Source of the DNA: Hominisplanchenecus faecis
Lineage (GTDB): Bacteria > Bacillota > Clostridia > Lachnospirales > Lachnospiraceae
Direction: 5' to 3'
Assembly: GCF_020687205.1 (NCBI RefSeq)
Contig: NZ_JAJEQE010000024.1
Span: 1-44,587 of the forward strand
Length of the DNA: 44,587 bases
In this document: positions 27,323-36,621 of the stretch, piece after piece
Numbering within the stretch: the stretch's first letter is position 1
How the letters are laid out: every line of letters begins with the position of its first letter
The notes under the pieces: generated by a model
Seen by the model: the letters and a program-made list of their open reading frames with translations, nothing else
Told to the model about the DNA's origin: nothing
The model's database searches: none
Made by a program: the position numbers and the translations under genes

Positions 27323-27958
27323 ATGTATACAGACGGAATCATATTTGATGTGGACGGAACACTCTGGGACAGCACGCCGATCGTGGCTGAGGCCTGGACA
27401 CAGGCAGTTCTGGAATGTGGTATCAAAGACCGCATCGTAACAGCGGGAGAATTAAAACAGTTATTTGGAAAGACCATGTCCGTGATCGCAGCATCCCTTT
27501 TTCCGGAGGCTTCAAAAGAAGTGCAGGAAACCATTCTGGAAAAATGCTGCGTTTATGAAGAAGAGGCACTGGAAGAAAATCAACAGGATATCTGCTATCC
27601 GGATGTCCGGGAAGTCATAAAACAGCTTGCAAAAACATATGATCTTTATATTGTCAGCAACTGTCAGTGCGGCTACATTGAACAGTTCTTAAGAAAGACA
27701 CAGCTGGAGGCGTACATAAAAGATATCGAGTGTTTCGGAAATACCGGAAAGAACAAAGGTGAAAATATCCGCCTTCTGGTGAAAAGAAATAGCCTGAAAG
27801 CACCAGTTTATATCGGAGATACCAAAGGGGACTGCGACGCCTCCAAAGAAGCAGGCGTGCCGTTTATCTTTGCTTCTTATGGATTTGGAAACGTTACAGA
27901 ATATGCAGCAAAGATCGGGGAAATGAAAGATCTGCTGCCGCTGTTTTCAGGGCAGTAA
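27323..27958 (+). CDS. HAD-superfamily phosphatase (phosphoglycolate phosphatase-like)
   Basis: 211 residues from the ATG at 27323 (AGGAGAG upstream; an earlier in-frame ATG at 27260 adds residues with no family resemblance). Motif I FDVDGTLWDS carries the nucleophile and acid/base aspartates. Motif II is the Ser in LYIVSNCQ, motif III the Lys around TGKNKGENI, and motif IV GDTKGDCDASKEAGVPFIFASYGFG. A helical cap at about 18-90 makes it a type-I HAD, as in Gph and beta-phosphoglucomutase. Substrate undetermined. Followed by a gap of 204 bases with a promoter and two hairpins. Confidence 0.85.
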   Translation: MYTDGIIFDVDGTLWDSTPIVAEAWTQAVLECGIKDRIVTAGELKQLFGKTMSVIAASLFPEASKEVQETILEKCCVYEEEALEENQQDICYPDVREVIKQLAKTYDLYIVSNCQCGYIEQFLRKTQLEAYIKDIECFGNTGKNKGENIRLLVKRNSLKAPVYIGDTKGDCDASKEAGVPFIFASYGFGNVTEYAAKIGEMKDLLPLFSGQ

Positions 27959-27999
27959 CACCGCATGGATCGCATGTGCGTTCGACTGAAAGCCATAAC

Positions 28000-28028
28000 T
28001 TGACTATATGAGCTATATATGCTACCAT
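28000..28028 (+). promoter_or_regulatory. Possible promoter of the GntR gene
   Basis: TTGACT (28000-28005), a 17-base spacer and TACCAT (28023-28028) within an AT-rich, partly palindromic stretch. Confidence 0.45.
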
Positions 28029-28035
28029 ATGTATA

Positions 28036-28102
28036 ACAAATGTGCTGCAAAGAGAACAAGTGCTTTGCAGCATTTGTCTTAGTCGGAATATACGCTCCGA
28101 CT
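28036..28102 (+). promoter_or_regulatory. Two tandem hairpins in the GntR leader
   Basis: 28036-28077: ACAAATG and CTGCAAAG pair with CTTTGCAG and CATTTGT (15 bp, 2-base bulge). 28081-28102: AGTCGGA/TCCGACT with an eight-base loop. The first may terminate transcripts of the HAD gene, although its T-run is interrupted. Confidence 0.5.
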
Positions 28103-28162
28103 CGAATTTTACTGTATATCGAAGGATATTCCTTTGGTAAGACAACAAAAGAGGGTGGCTTT

Positions 28163-28537
28163 ATGGTTATAAAAATTGATTTTCAGAGCGAAGAAGCGTT
28201 GTATATGCAGCTGCGGAATCAGATCATTCTCGGGATCGCAACTTCTGTGATCCAGGAGGGAGATTCCCTGCCGTCCGTCCGGCAGCTGGCGGGCGATATC
28301 GGCATCAACATGCACACGGTTAACAAGGCATATTCTCTGCTGCGTCAGGAAGGATTTCTGACAATAGACCGGAGAAAGGGAGCCGTGATCGCACTGGATG
28401 TTGATAAAATGGAAGCAATAAATGAAATTAAGAAAAATCTCAGAGTTATTCTGGCAAAAGCACACTGCAAAAATATTTCAGCAGACGAAGTGCATGAGCT
28501 GGTTGATGAGATTTTCTCAGAATACGAGCCGTTATGA
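28163..28537 (+). CDS. GntR-family transcriptional regulator, YtrA type
   Basis: 124 residues from the ATG at 28163 (AGAGGGTGG upstream). The N-terminal winged helix has YMQLRNQIILGIATSVIQEGDSLPSVRQLAGDIGINMHTVNKAYSLLRQEGFL, the standard GntR fold. The C-terminus is only about 45 residues, helical and dimerising, typical of YtrA-type proteins without a ligand-binding domain. YtrA regulators usually control a following ABC transporter, but here the next gene is clpC, the place where CtsR is found in many Firmicutes. Confidence 0.88.
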   Translation: MVIKIDFQSEEALYMQLRNQIILGIATSVIQEGDSLPSVRQLAGDIGINMHTVNKAYSLLRQEGFLTIDRRKGAVIALDVDKMEAINEIKKNLRVILAKAHCKNISADEVHELVDEIFSEYEPL

Positions 28538-28560
28538 TCAAATGATGTTGAGGTCCTAAG

Positions 28561-28612
28561 TTCAAATGTCTTATCTTGCAAGCAAGAACGACCTTTTGAC
28601 CCTGACATCATC
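28561..28612 (+). repeat. Dispersed intergenic repeat, truncated copy upstream of clpC
   Basis: 28562-28592 is identical over 31 bases to the minus strand of 9223-9253, and the tail TTTTGACCCTGACATCAT matches the other copies. The hairpin part of the element is missing. Confidence 0.75.
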
Positions 28613-28646
28613 AAGTCTGTAAAAAGAAAGACAGGAGGCGATAAGA

Positions 28647-31109
28647 TTGCGTGAGCGTTTTACAGAAAATGCAGAAAAAGTATTAAAGCTGGCAAAAAAG
28701 GCAGCCAAAAATAATGGAAATGGATACATAGGATCCGAGCATCTGCTGCTTGGACTTTTAGAAGAAGGCGAAGGCACGGCGGCGATCCTTTTAAAAGAGT
28801 CCGGTGCAGACACCGTCAAGATTCGCACTTTAGTTGCAAATCTGATCACATCAGAGGGAGATACCCTGACAGAAGAGACCGACTATACGCCAAGGACCGA
28901 AATCATTCTTGAGAATGCCGTGCATGAGGCGGATTTCTTCCATATGGAAAAAGTGGGGACGGAGCATCTGCTTCTGGCACTTTTAAAAGATACGGAATGC
29001 GTGGCAACCAGACTGCTGCACACGATGGAGATCGATATCCGCAAACTTTACCTCAGCGTTCTTAGTGCGATGGGGATTGAGGAGTCCATGTACAAAGAGC
29101 TGGCACAGAAAGAAAAGGCAAGAAGGGACGGCGGTGCGACTCCGGTGCTGGATCAGTACAGCCGTGATCTGACAGAGATGGCAGCAGAGGGCGAGCTGGA
29201 CCCGATCGTCGGCCGTGACGCAGAGATCGAGCGTATTTTGCAGATTTTAAGCCGCAGGACGAAGAACAATCCGTGCCTGATCGGTGAGCCGGGTGTCGGC
29301 AAGACGGCGATCGCAGAAGGGCTGGCACAGCGGATAGTGCTCGGAGCCGTTCCACCGATGCTTCAGAACAAACGCGTGGTCACACTGGATATGGCGAGCA
29401 TGGTTGCTGGTTCCAAATACCGCGGCGAGTTTGAGGAACGCATCAAAAAAGTGATCCAGGAAGTGACGGACAGCCGCGATGTGCTGCTGTTTATCGATGA
29501 GCTGCACACGATCATCGGGGCAGGCGGAGCAGAAGGAGCCATGGATGCCTCCAATATTTTAAAACCGTCCCTTTCCAGAGGAGAGATCCAGCTGATCGGT
29601 GCCACCACGATCGAGGAGTACCGAAAATACATCGAAAAAGATCCGGCACTGGAGCGACGTTTCCAGCCGGTTATGGTAGAAGAGCCGAGCGAGGAGGAGA
29701 CGCTTGAAATCTTAAAAGGAATCCGTCCATACTATGAGGAACACCATGGTGTTCGGATCTCCGACGAAGCCCTGGATGCAGCAGTGAAACTTTCCAAACG
29801 TTATGTCAACGACCGTTTCCTTCCGGATAAGGCGATCGATTTGATGGATGAAGCAGCATCAAGAAAGCAGCTCAAAGGATATCAGGTACCGAAGCAGCTT
29901 GAAAAGCTTCAGCAGAGACTGGAGCAGATTTTAAAAGAAAAAGAAGAGAGCATCGTTCTCGGAGATTTTGAAGAGGCTTCTAATCTTGGACAAGAACAGA
30001 TCAGAGTAGAAGAAGAGCTGAAAAAAGAACAGAAAAAGATGGATCGCAAACGTTCCGGCAAGAAACTGACAGTTGGCGAGGAAGATGTAGCAGATGTGGT
30101 AGCCGTATGGACGAAAATACCGGTCAGCCGCCTGACAGAAAAAGAATCCGGTCGCCTCTTAAAGCTTGAATCTACACTGCATAAACGAGTTGTAGGTCAG
30201 GATGAGGCCGTAACTGCTGTTGCCAAAGCCATCAAACGAGGCCGTGTCGGACTGAAAGATCCGAAACGTCCAATCGGTTCTTTCCTGTTCCTTGGTCCGA
30301 CCGGTGTCGGTAAGACCGAGCTTTCCAAAGCACTGGCAGAGACCGTTTTCGGAAGTGAAGACGCCATGATCCGCGTTGATATGTCCGAATACATGGAAAA
30401 ACACAGTGTTTCAAAACTGGTAGGTTCCCCTCCTGGATATGTGGGATATGAAGAAGGTGGACAGCTTTCTGAGAAAGTCCGCAGAAATCCATATTCCGTG
30501 ATCCTGTTTGACGAGATTGAAAAAGCACACCCGGATGTATTTAACATTTTGCTTCAGGTGCTGGACGACGGACACATCACCGATTCTCAGGGCAGACAGG
30601 TGGATTTCAAGAATACGATCCTCATCATGACCTCCAATGCCGGAGCACAGTCGATCATTTCCCCGAAAAAGCTGGGATTTGCATCGGTGGACGATGAGAA
30701 GCACAACTATGAATATATGAAAGGCAGTGTGATGGAAGAGGTACGCCGGATGTTCAAACCGGAGTTCTTAAACCGTATCGATGAGACGATCGTCTTCCAT
30801 GCACTGAACCGTGAGAATATCACCAGGATCGCAGAGATCCTGCTGGAGCAGTTCGCAAAACGCTGCAAAGAGCAGATGGATATCACACTGAAGATATCAA
30901 GTGCTGCAAAAGAACTGATCGCAAAAGCAGGCTTTGATGAAAAATACGGTGCAAGACCGCTGAAACGTGCGATCCAGACGAAAGTAGAAGATGCACTGGC
31001 ACAAGAGATCCTGGAGGGCAAGGTAAAAGCAGGGGATAAAGTACTGCTTGGCGTTTCTAAAGAAGAAATTAAATTTTCTGTGAAAAGTGAAAAAGCTCTG
31101 GATAAGTAA
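28647..31109 (+). CDS. clpC: ClpC-type AAA+ unfoldase of the Clp protease
   Basis: 820 residues from a TTG start behind AGGAGG. Two N-terminal Clp repeats (about 1-145). AAA-1 has Walker [10 protein letters not shown] and Walker [13 protein letters not shown]-like coiled middle segment lies at about 420-455 ([20 protein letters not shown]). AAA-2 has Walker [10 protein letters not shown] and Walker [13 protein letters not shown]. The KKLGFASV loop is the ClpP-docking tripeptide region. It feeds unfolded proteins to ClpP. The usual ctsR-mcsA-mcsB genes are not upstream; radA follows after one small gene, as in Bacillus. Confidence 0.95.
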   Translation: MRERFTENAEKVLKLAKKAAKNNGNGYIGSEHLLLGLLEEGEGTAAILLKESGADTVKIRTLVANLITSEGDTLTEETDYTPRTEIILENAVHEADFFHMEKVGTEHLLLALLKDTECVATRLLHTMEIDIRKLYLSVLSAMGIEESMYKELAQKEKARRDGGATPVLDQYSRDLTEMAAEGELDPIVGRDAEIERILQILSRRTKNNPCLIGEPGVGKTAIAEGLAQRIVLGAVPPMLQNKRVVTLDMASMVAGSKYRGEFEERIKKVIQEVTDSRDVLLFIDELHTIIGAGGAEGAMDASNILKPSLSRGEIQLIGATTIEEYRKYIEKDPALERRFQPVMVEEPSEEETLEILKGIRPYYEEHHGVRISDEALDAAVKLSKRYVNDRFLPDKAIDLMDEAASRKQLKGYQVPKQLEKLQQRLEQILKEKEESIVLGDFEEASNLGQEQIRVEEELKKEQKKMDRKRSGKKLTVGEEDVADVVAVWTKIPVSRLTEKESGRLLKLESTLHKRVVGQDEAVTAVAKAIKRGRVGLKDPKRPIGSFLFLGPTGVGKTELSKALAETVFGSEDAMIRVDMSEYMEKHSVSKLVGSPPGYVGYEEGGQLSEKVRRNPYSVILFDEIEKAHPDVFNILLQVLDDGHITDSQGRQVDFKNTILIMTSNAGAQSIISPKKLGFASVDDEKHNYEYMKGSVMEEVRRMFKPEFLNRIDETIVFHALNRENITRIAEILLEQFAKRCKEQMDITLKISSAAKELIAKAGFDEKYGARPLKRAIQTKVEDALAQEILEGKVKAGDKVLLGVSKEEIKFSVKSEKALDK

Positions 31110-31302
31110 GTTCGATTATGGTAAAATAAGACAAAAGTCGAGGAGAAATCCCATAACTGTTGAACACTTTCACATGCGTTTGATTTGAATATCAGCAAAT
31201 CCAGTCAAAATCATACACTGAGTTTTCGTGCATTGGACTTGAAAGAAAGCTGGTTTGACAGTGGGATAAAGCGACAAAAGAGAATACCAGGAGGGCATAG
31301 AT

Positions 31303-31716
31303 ATGTCAGTAGTAAGTGAATTGATACGCACAGAAGCAGATGGAACGATCAGTTTTGGTAATTATGAGCTGCCGGCCAAATCCAAAAAATCCGATTTTGA
31401 GCATGACGGCGATCTGTATAAAGTAAAAACTTTCAAGGAGATCACAAAGCTTGAGAGAAATGGCATGTTTGTTTACGAATCCGTACCGGGAACCGCAGTC
31501 AGCCATTTGAAAGCGACCGAGAATGGTATGAGCTTTACCGTAGAGTGCCCGACCGATGCACAGATTACCGTAGAGCTGGAAGAGGAGACAAGCTATCAGG
31601 TATTTGTCGATGATAAGGAAGTTGGCGAGATGAAGACAAACCTCGGCGGAAAACTGGTACTGAGCGTAGAGCTTGACAGCACAGAAAGTGCGGCAGTTCG
31701 CATCGAAAAAATGTAA
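31303..31716 (+). CDS. Unrecognised small protein between clpC and radA
   Basis: 137 residues, starting MSVVSELIRTEADGTISFGNYELPAK. No signal peptide, no membrane segment, no cysteines. Acidic (many Glu/Asp) with alternating short hydrophobic stretches, suggesting a beta-rich fold. The second half (about 70-137) looks like a small beta sandwich (QITVELEEETSYQVFVDDKEVG, KLVLSVELDSTESAAVRIEKM). AGGAGG lies nine bases upstream, and it has its own terminator. I cannot name a family or function. Confidence 0.75.
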   Translation: MSVVSELIRTEADGTISFGNYELPAKSKKSDFEHDGDLYKVKTFKEITKLERNGMFVYESVPGTAVSHLKATENGMSFTVECPTDAQITVELEEETSYQVFVDDKEVGEMKTNLGGKLVLSVELDSTESAAVRIEKM

Positions 31717-31790
31717 TAATCTGATTCTGACAGCAAGTGTTTTGAATTATGAAGAATCATTATAAAAATTGAGAATCTTCTCAGCATAAG

Positions 31791-31826
31791 AAAAAGGGGA
31801 GCGTCGGGACGGACGTTCCCTTTTTG
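31791..31826 (+). terminator. Terminator before radA
   Basis: AAAAAGGG-GAGCGTC pairs with GACGTTCCCTTTTT, ending in a T-run. Confidence 0.85.
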
Positions 31827-31898
31827 CTGTGATGACGAGAAAAACAAAACAGAAATATCTGCCGGAAAGAATCGGCAGTGTTCTTTGAAGGAGGGAAC

Positions 31899-33275
31899 AT
31901 GGCAAAAAAATCAACAATTTTTTTCTGTCAGAACTGCGGTTATGAGTCTGCAAAATGGCTGGGACAGTGTCCGGCGTGCAAAGAGTGGAATACACTGGTC
32001 GAGGAGACCGTCGTGACCGGGAAGACGGGAAAAAGCAGTAAAAAAACAGAGAGCCTGGCGGCCAGGATACATGAGGCACAGCCGGTGAAATTATCCGGGA
32101 TCAAGACAGAGAGCGAGATACGCACAGCGACCGGATTTGAAGAGCTGGATCGTGTGCTTGGCGGAGGCATTGTTGCCGGATCGCTGGTTCTGGTCGGCGG
32201 TGATCCGGGTATCGGAAAATCAACCATTCTTTTGCAGGTCTGCAAAAATCTTACAGAAAAAGGCAAAAAAGTATTGTATATATCGGGTGAAGAATCGCTT
32301 CAGCAGATTAAACTGCGAGCGTCCAGAATCGGAAGTTTCGGAGAGGAAATGCTGTTGCTCTGTGAGACCAGCCTTGAGACGATCCAGGGGGTGATCGAGC
32401 GTGTGCAGCCGGAAATTGTAGTGATCGATTCGATCCAGACGATGTATCAGGAAGACGTTTCCTCCGCACCGGGAAGTGTATCGCAGGTAAGAGAAGCTAC
32501 TTCTGTATTTATGCAGATCGCAAAACGTATGGGAATCTCCATTTTTATTGTCGGACATGTGACAAAAGAAGGAGTTGTCGCAGGACCGAGAGTTCTGGAG
32601 CATATGGTTGATACCGTGCTGTATTTCGAGGGTGACCGCCATGCAGCCTACCGCATCCTTCGCGGCGTCAAGAACCGATTTGGCTCTACCAACGAGATCG
32701 GTGTTTTTGAAATGTGCCAGAGCGGATTAAAAGAAGTCAAAAATCCATCGGAATATATGTTAAGCGGCAAGCCGCAGGGAGCATCCGGATCAATCGTGTC
32801 CTGTTCCATGGAAGGAACAAGGCCGATTCTTGTAGAAGTTCAGGCACTTGTGTGCCGCAGCAATCTTGCGATGCCAAGAAGGACGGCAGCCGGCACCGAC
32901 TACAACCGAGTCGGGCTTCTGATGGCTGTGATCGAAAAACGCATCGGTATGCATTTATCAACCTGTGATGCCTATGTCAACATTGCGGGAGGGATCCGCA
33001 TGAACGAGCCGGCGATCGACTTGGCGATCGTGCTTGCACTGATCTCTAGCTACAAAGACATTGCGATTGACGAAAAAACACTGGCATTCGGAGAAGTTGG
33101 TTTGAGCGGCGAGATCCGTGCCGTCAGCATGGCACAACAGAGAGTGGCAGAGGCAAAAAAACTGGGCTTTGAGACGATCATTCTGCCGGCAGTTTCCATG
33201 CCTTCAATTGGGAAAGTGGAAGGAATCCGCCTGCTTCCGGCGGCAAATTTAAGGGAAGCATTGAAATATCTGTAA
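31899..33275 (+). CDS. radA: DNA repair / branch-migration ATPase RadA
   Basis: 458 residues from the ATG at 31899 (GAAGGAGGG upstream). An N-terminal zinc finger with Cys10, Cys13, Cys24 and Cys27. Walker A is GGDPGIGKST, Walker B VIDSIQTMY, and the RadA-specific motif KNRFGSTNEIG is present. The C-terminal Lon-protease-like domain (about 350-458) lacks an obvious proteolytic Ser/Lys dyad. It processes recombination intermediates. It lies downstream of clpC as in many Firmicutes, with 25 bases before the next gene. Confidence 0.96.
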   Translation: MAKKSTIFFCQNCGYESAKWLGQCPACKEWNTLVEETVVTGKTGKSSKKTESLAARIHEAQPVKLSGIKTESEIRTATGFEELDRVLGGGIVAGSLVLVGGDPGIGKSTILLQVCKNLTEKGKKVLYISGEESLQQIKLRASRIGSFGEEMLLLCETSLETIQGVIERVQPEIVVIDSIQTMYQEDVSSAPGSVSQVREATSVFMQIAKRMGISIFIVGHVTKEGVVAGPRVLEHMVDTVLYFEGDRHAAYRILRGVKNRFGSTNEIGVFEMCQSGLKEVKNPSEYMLSGKPQGASGSIVSCSMEGTRPILVEVQALVCRSNLAMPRRTAAGTDYNRVGLLMAVIEKRIGMHLSTCDAYVNIAGGIRMNEPAIDLAIVLALISSYKDIAIDEKTLAFGEVGLSGEIRAVSMAQQRVAEAKKLGFETIILPAVSMPSIGKVEGIRLLPAANLREALKYL

Positions 33276-33300
33276 AAGTTACAGCGGGGGTGAAAGTATT

Positions 33301-34887
33301 TTGTATAAAATTATGCTGGTAGATGATGAGGCGGAAGTACGCGAGAGTATTTTACTTCAGATTCCATGGGAAGATCTGGGGTTTGAAGTCGTGGCAGATG
33401 CCGAGAATGGAGAAGATGCACTGGAAAAAATGGCGATTTATGAGCCAGATGTGATCATCACGGATATCCAGATGCCATTTATGACAGGACTTGAGTTTAT
33501 TGAGAAAGTAAGAGAAGAATATCCGGGAAAAGAAATCGTTATTTTTTCCGGATTTGGAGAATTTGAATATGCAAGACAGGCAATTCGCCTCGGTGTAAAA
33601 GAATATATATTAAAACCGGTAGACAAAGAAGAAATGATGACAATCCTGAAAAAAATCAAAAGAACGCTGGATCAGAGTTTTGACCGGTTGCGAGATATTC
33701 GCCAGATACAGGAAAATTATCAGGAAAAAGAAGCACTCCAGAAAAAGAAGTTTTATCAGGAATGGATGCAGAGAACCAAGATGGGAAAAGAAACGCTGGC
33801 GGCATCCGAAAAGCGGGGTATTCTGATTTTGAAGGCGGACCGGTGGGTCGGGGCATTCTTAAGCATCCGCACAAAAGAAAAAATAAGCGAGAGTGCAGTC
33901 TATCTCTGCGTGGAAAAGCTGTTCCAGAATGTTTTCACGGAAAATTATGCCTACGATCTCTTTCCGATGGAAAAAGAAATCGGTGTGTGTTTTGCACTGA
34001 AAAAAGAGCATAACCTCAAAGTTTTGCTGAAAACTCTGGACTGCCTTGTAAAAGATGGTGAAAAATTATTTTCCTTTGTGATCACAGTCGGAGTCGGAAC
34101 AGAGAAAAAGAACGTGGAACAACTCCCGATGTCACTTTACGAGGCGAGAGAAGCTCTTGGCTACCGTATGATCATGGGAAGAGGAAGAAGCATTTATATA
34201 CAGGATGTGGAGCCGGAAGGACAGGATATTCTACTATTCGGCAGTGAAGAAGAAAATGAACTGATCCGGGCAGTAAAATTCGGAACAAAAGAAAAAATTG
34301 CTGAAGAAGTGGGACGTCTCCTTGGAAAGATGGATGGTGTCCGCATCAGCTGGCGGCAGTATCAGAATTATATTGCAGAACTTTACAACTGTCTGTCACA
34401 GCTGATCTGGCAGTATCATCTGGATGAACGCCGTTTCTTTGGTTATGAAGAAAACGGGCATGAAATGCTCATGCATATGAAGAGCAGGGAAGAAATCCAG
34501 GAATTTTTTATACAATTGTGTCAGAAAATCCGCATCTGTCTCGAAGAAAAACGTGCCCAGAATTCTGGAAAAATCATTCAGACAGCCAAGACTTATGTGG
34601 AAAAAAATTACATGAATCCGGAGCTTTCCGTGGAGATTGTCTGCGAGCAGCTGAATCTGAGCCAGTCGTATTTTTCGACCATATTCAAAAAAGAAACCGG
34701 AGAAAATTATGTGGCTTATGTCAGAAGTATCCGCATGAAAAAAGCGGCGGAGCTTCTGAACCGGACCGAAGAAAAGACATATGTGATCGCACAGCAGGTC
34801 GGTTATACAGATCCTTATTATTTCAGCAGTGTATTTAAAAAGACATATGGCGTATCGCCGAGCAGGTTCCGTAAGAATGGACATTAA
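33301..34887 (+). CDS. YesN-type response regulator with AraC output domain
   Basis: 528 residues from a TTG start (GGGGGTG upstream). Receiver domain at 1-120, with the acidic pocket DDE at 8-10, phospho-acceptor D55 in DVIITDIQMP and the Lys of ILKPVD. A long middle region (about 130-410) is typical of YesN proteins. The C-terminal AraC domain (about 425-528) has two helix-turn-helix units (LSVEIVCEQLNLSQSYFSTIFKKETG and VIAQQVGYTDPYYFSSVFKKTYGVSPSRFR). Its stop overlaps the kinase start by 11 bases. Likely target: the 21-bp repeats before the GH3 gene. Confidence 0.93.
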   Translation: MYKIMLVDDEAEVRESILLQIPWEDLGFEVVADAENGEDALEKMAIYEPDVIITDIQMPFMTGLEFIEKVREEYPGKEIVIFSGFGEFEYARQAIRLGVKEYILKPVDKEEMMTILKKIKRTLDQSFDRLRDIRQIQENYQEKEALQKKKFYQEWMQRTKMGKETLAASEKRGILILKADRWVGAFLSIRTKEKISESAVYLCVEKLFQNVFTENYAYDLFPMEKEIGVCFALKKEHNLKVLLKTLDCLVKDGEKLFSFVITVGVGTEKKNVEQLPMSLYEAREALGYRMIMGRGRSIYIQDVEPEGQDILLFGSEEENELIRAVKFGTKEKIAEEVGRLLGKMDGVRISWRQYQNYIAELYNCLSQLIWQYHLDERRFFGYEENGHEMLMHMKSREEIQEFFIQLCQKIRICLEEKRAQNSGKIIQTAKTYVEKNYMNPELSVEIVCEQLNLSQSYFSTIFKKETGENYVAYVRSIRMKKAAELLNRTEEKTYVIAQQVGYTDPYYFSSVFKKTYGVSPSRFRKNGH

Positions 34888-36607
34888 GAGAAAAAAGAGA
34901 AAAGAATTTCGCTTAAGTTATGTTGTGACGGTTGCCTGCATGTGTGCATCGTTGATCATTGCACTGCTGATCGGGATTTTTGCACTGCAGATGTTCGAAC
35001 GTCGGACGGACAGTCAGATGATGGAGGAAGTGGAAGCAGACAGTTATCGTTTTAATACAGGGATCAGTTCGTGGCTCAGAAGTATAATGCAGCTGTCGGA
35101 TGCTGTTTATTATGATGTTATTATGAATGTGGATTATCAGGTCCACGACATGACAAAAGCATTTGAACTGCTCTATGACAGCAGTAAATCTGCCGTGGAA
35201 AACATCACACTTTTTGATGCAGACGGCGAAGTTGTCTTTACCGTTCCGGCAGCAGTGAAGAAAAAAGAAGCAGATGTCACCTCGAAAGAATGGTTTCAGG
35301 ATGCCATGCAAAGGAGTGAAAATATTGCTTTTTATGCACCGCATGTGCAGAATTTATTTGAAAGTGGGACCGAAAATTATAAATGGACACTTGCCATGTG
35401 CAGACCGGTACTGCTGACGAAAGGAAGCAGTCAGGAAAAAGGAGTTTTGCTGGTCAGTCTGAAATACAGCGGGCTTGAACAGGTAATGGAAGATACGGCA
35501 AGTGGTGAAAGCGTATATCTGACAGACCGTGATGGAAACATCGTCTATCATCCTCAGAAGTGGCTGTTGACAGAAGAAGAAAAAGCAGCCTGCAGCCGCA
35601 GAGCACTTTCGGGAAATGGAAGACGCAAAGAGGATGGAACGTATTTTTCCGTGCAGAATATCGGCTATACCGGATGGATGCTTGTGACAGAAAAAGAAAG
35701 TTCGGCATGGAAACAGACCGGAGGGCGTGCCATTTCGTTTTATCTTCTGATGGCGATGAGTTTTGTGACAATCCTGATACTGCTGAATATGCTGGTATCG
35801 TATTTTGTGACCAGCCCGTTTCGAAGTCTGCAAAAAGCAGTACAGCAGATTCAGAGCAACAATATGGATATTTCCGTGGAAAAATCCGGTATCTATGAGA
35901 TTAACCGGCTCGGTGAAGCACTGATGCAGATGACGGCCAGAATTCGGGAATTGATACGCAATATTAATGAAGAACATGAACAGAAGCGGAAACTGGAAAT
36001 GGATACACTGCAGTCGCAGATCAATCCACATTTTCTTTATAATACACTGGATGTGATCGTATGGATGATTGAAAACCAGAAACCGAAAGAAGCGGCAAGA
36101 GCAGTCGTGATGCTGGCAAAATTCTTCCGAATCAGTCTGAGCAAAGGAAAAAATGTGATTACCGTCAAAGAAGAATTTGAACATGTGAAGAGTTATCTTT
36201 ACATCCAGAATCTGAAATACAAAAATCAGTTCACTTATCATATAGAGATGGAAGAAGGAACCGAAACACTGACCACACTGAAACTGGTGCTGCAGCCGCT
36301 GGTTGAGAACAGCATCGCACACGGCATCATTCATATGGAAGATGAAGGCGAAATCTGGATCACGAGCCATCTGGAAGGAGAGGATCTTCTAATGTGCGTC
36401 AGGGACAATGGATGGGGCATGACAGAAGATAAAGTGCAGAGCCTGCTTGCCGGAGAGGCAAAGGCAGAAGGCGGTCATTCCGGTATCGGAGTCAAAAATG
36501 TAAATCAGAGAATCAGACTGTATTATGGCGAAAATTACGGACTTTTCATTGAATCAGAACCGGATGAAGGAACGAGTGTGACCGTTCGGATCCCGGTAGT
36601 GCGATGA
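34877..36607 (+). CDS. YesM/LytS-type sensor histidine kinase
   Basis: 576 residues from the ATG at 34877, inside the end of the regulator gene. TM1 (about 13-36), an extracytoplasmic sensor domain (about 37-285) resembling a Cache fold, TM2 (about 286-312) and a HAMP domain (about 313-365). His_kinase domain LQSQINPHFLYNTLDV with H385 as the phosphorylated residue, then a HATPase with N-box LVENSIAHG, G1 DNGWGM and G2 GIGVKNVNQRI. Partner of the preceding regulator. Its ATGA junction with the following binding-protein gene indicates one operon. Confidence 0.93.
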   Translation: MDIKRKKRKEFRLSYVVTVACMCASLIIALLIGIFALQMFERRTDSQMMEEVEADSYRFNTGISSWLRSIMQLSDAVYYDVIMNVDYQVHDMTKAFELLYDSSKSAVENITLFDADGEVVFTVPAAVKKKEADVTSKEWFQDAMQRSENIAFYAPHVQNLFESGTENYKWTLAMCRPVLLTKGSSQEKGVLLVSLKYSGLEQVMEDTASGESVYLTDRDGNIVYHPQKWLLTEEEKAACSRRALSGNGRRKEDGTYFSVQNIGYTGWMLVTEKESSAWKQTGGRAISFYLLMAMSFVTILILLNMLVSYFVTSPFRSLQKAVQQIQSNNMDISVEKSGIYEINRLGEALMQMTARIRELIRNINEEHEQKRKLEMDTLQSQINPHFLYNTLDVIVWMIENQKPKEAARAVVMLAKFFRISLSKGKNVITVKEEFEHVKSYLYIQNLKYKNQFTYHIEMEEGTETLTTLKLVLQPLVENSIAHGIIHMEDEGEIWITSHLEGEDLLMCVRDNGWGMTEDKVQSLLAGEAKAEGGHSGIGVKNVNQRIRLYYGENYGLFIESEPDEGTSVTVRIPVVR

Positions 36608-36621
36608 GGAAAGGAAGAGAT

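Noticed and set aside
28585-28612. CtsR operator upstream of clpC
   Set aside because: The minus strand has one GGTCAAA, but the second heptad is wrong and badly spaced, and the same sequence is part of the dispersed repeat tail elsewhere.
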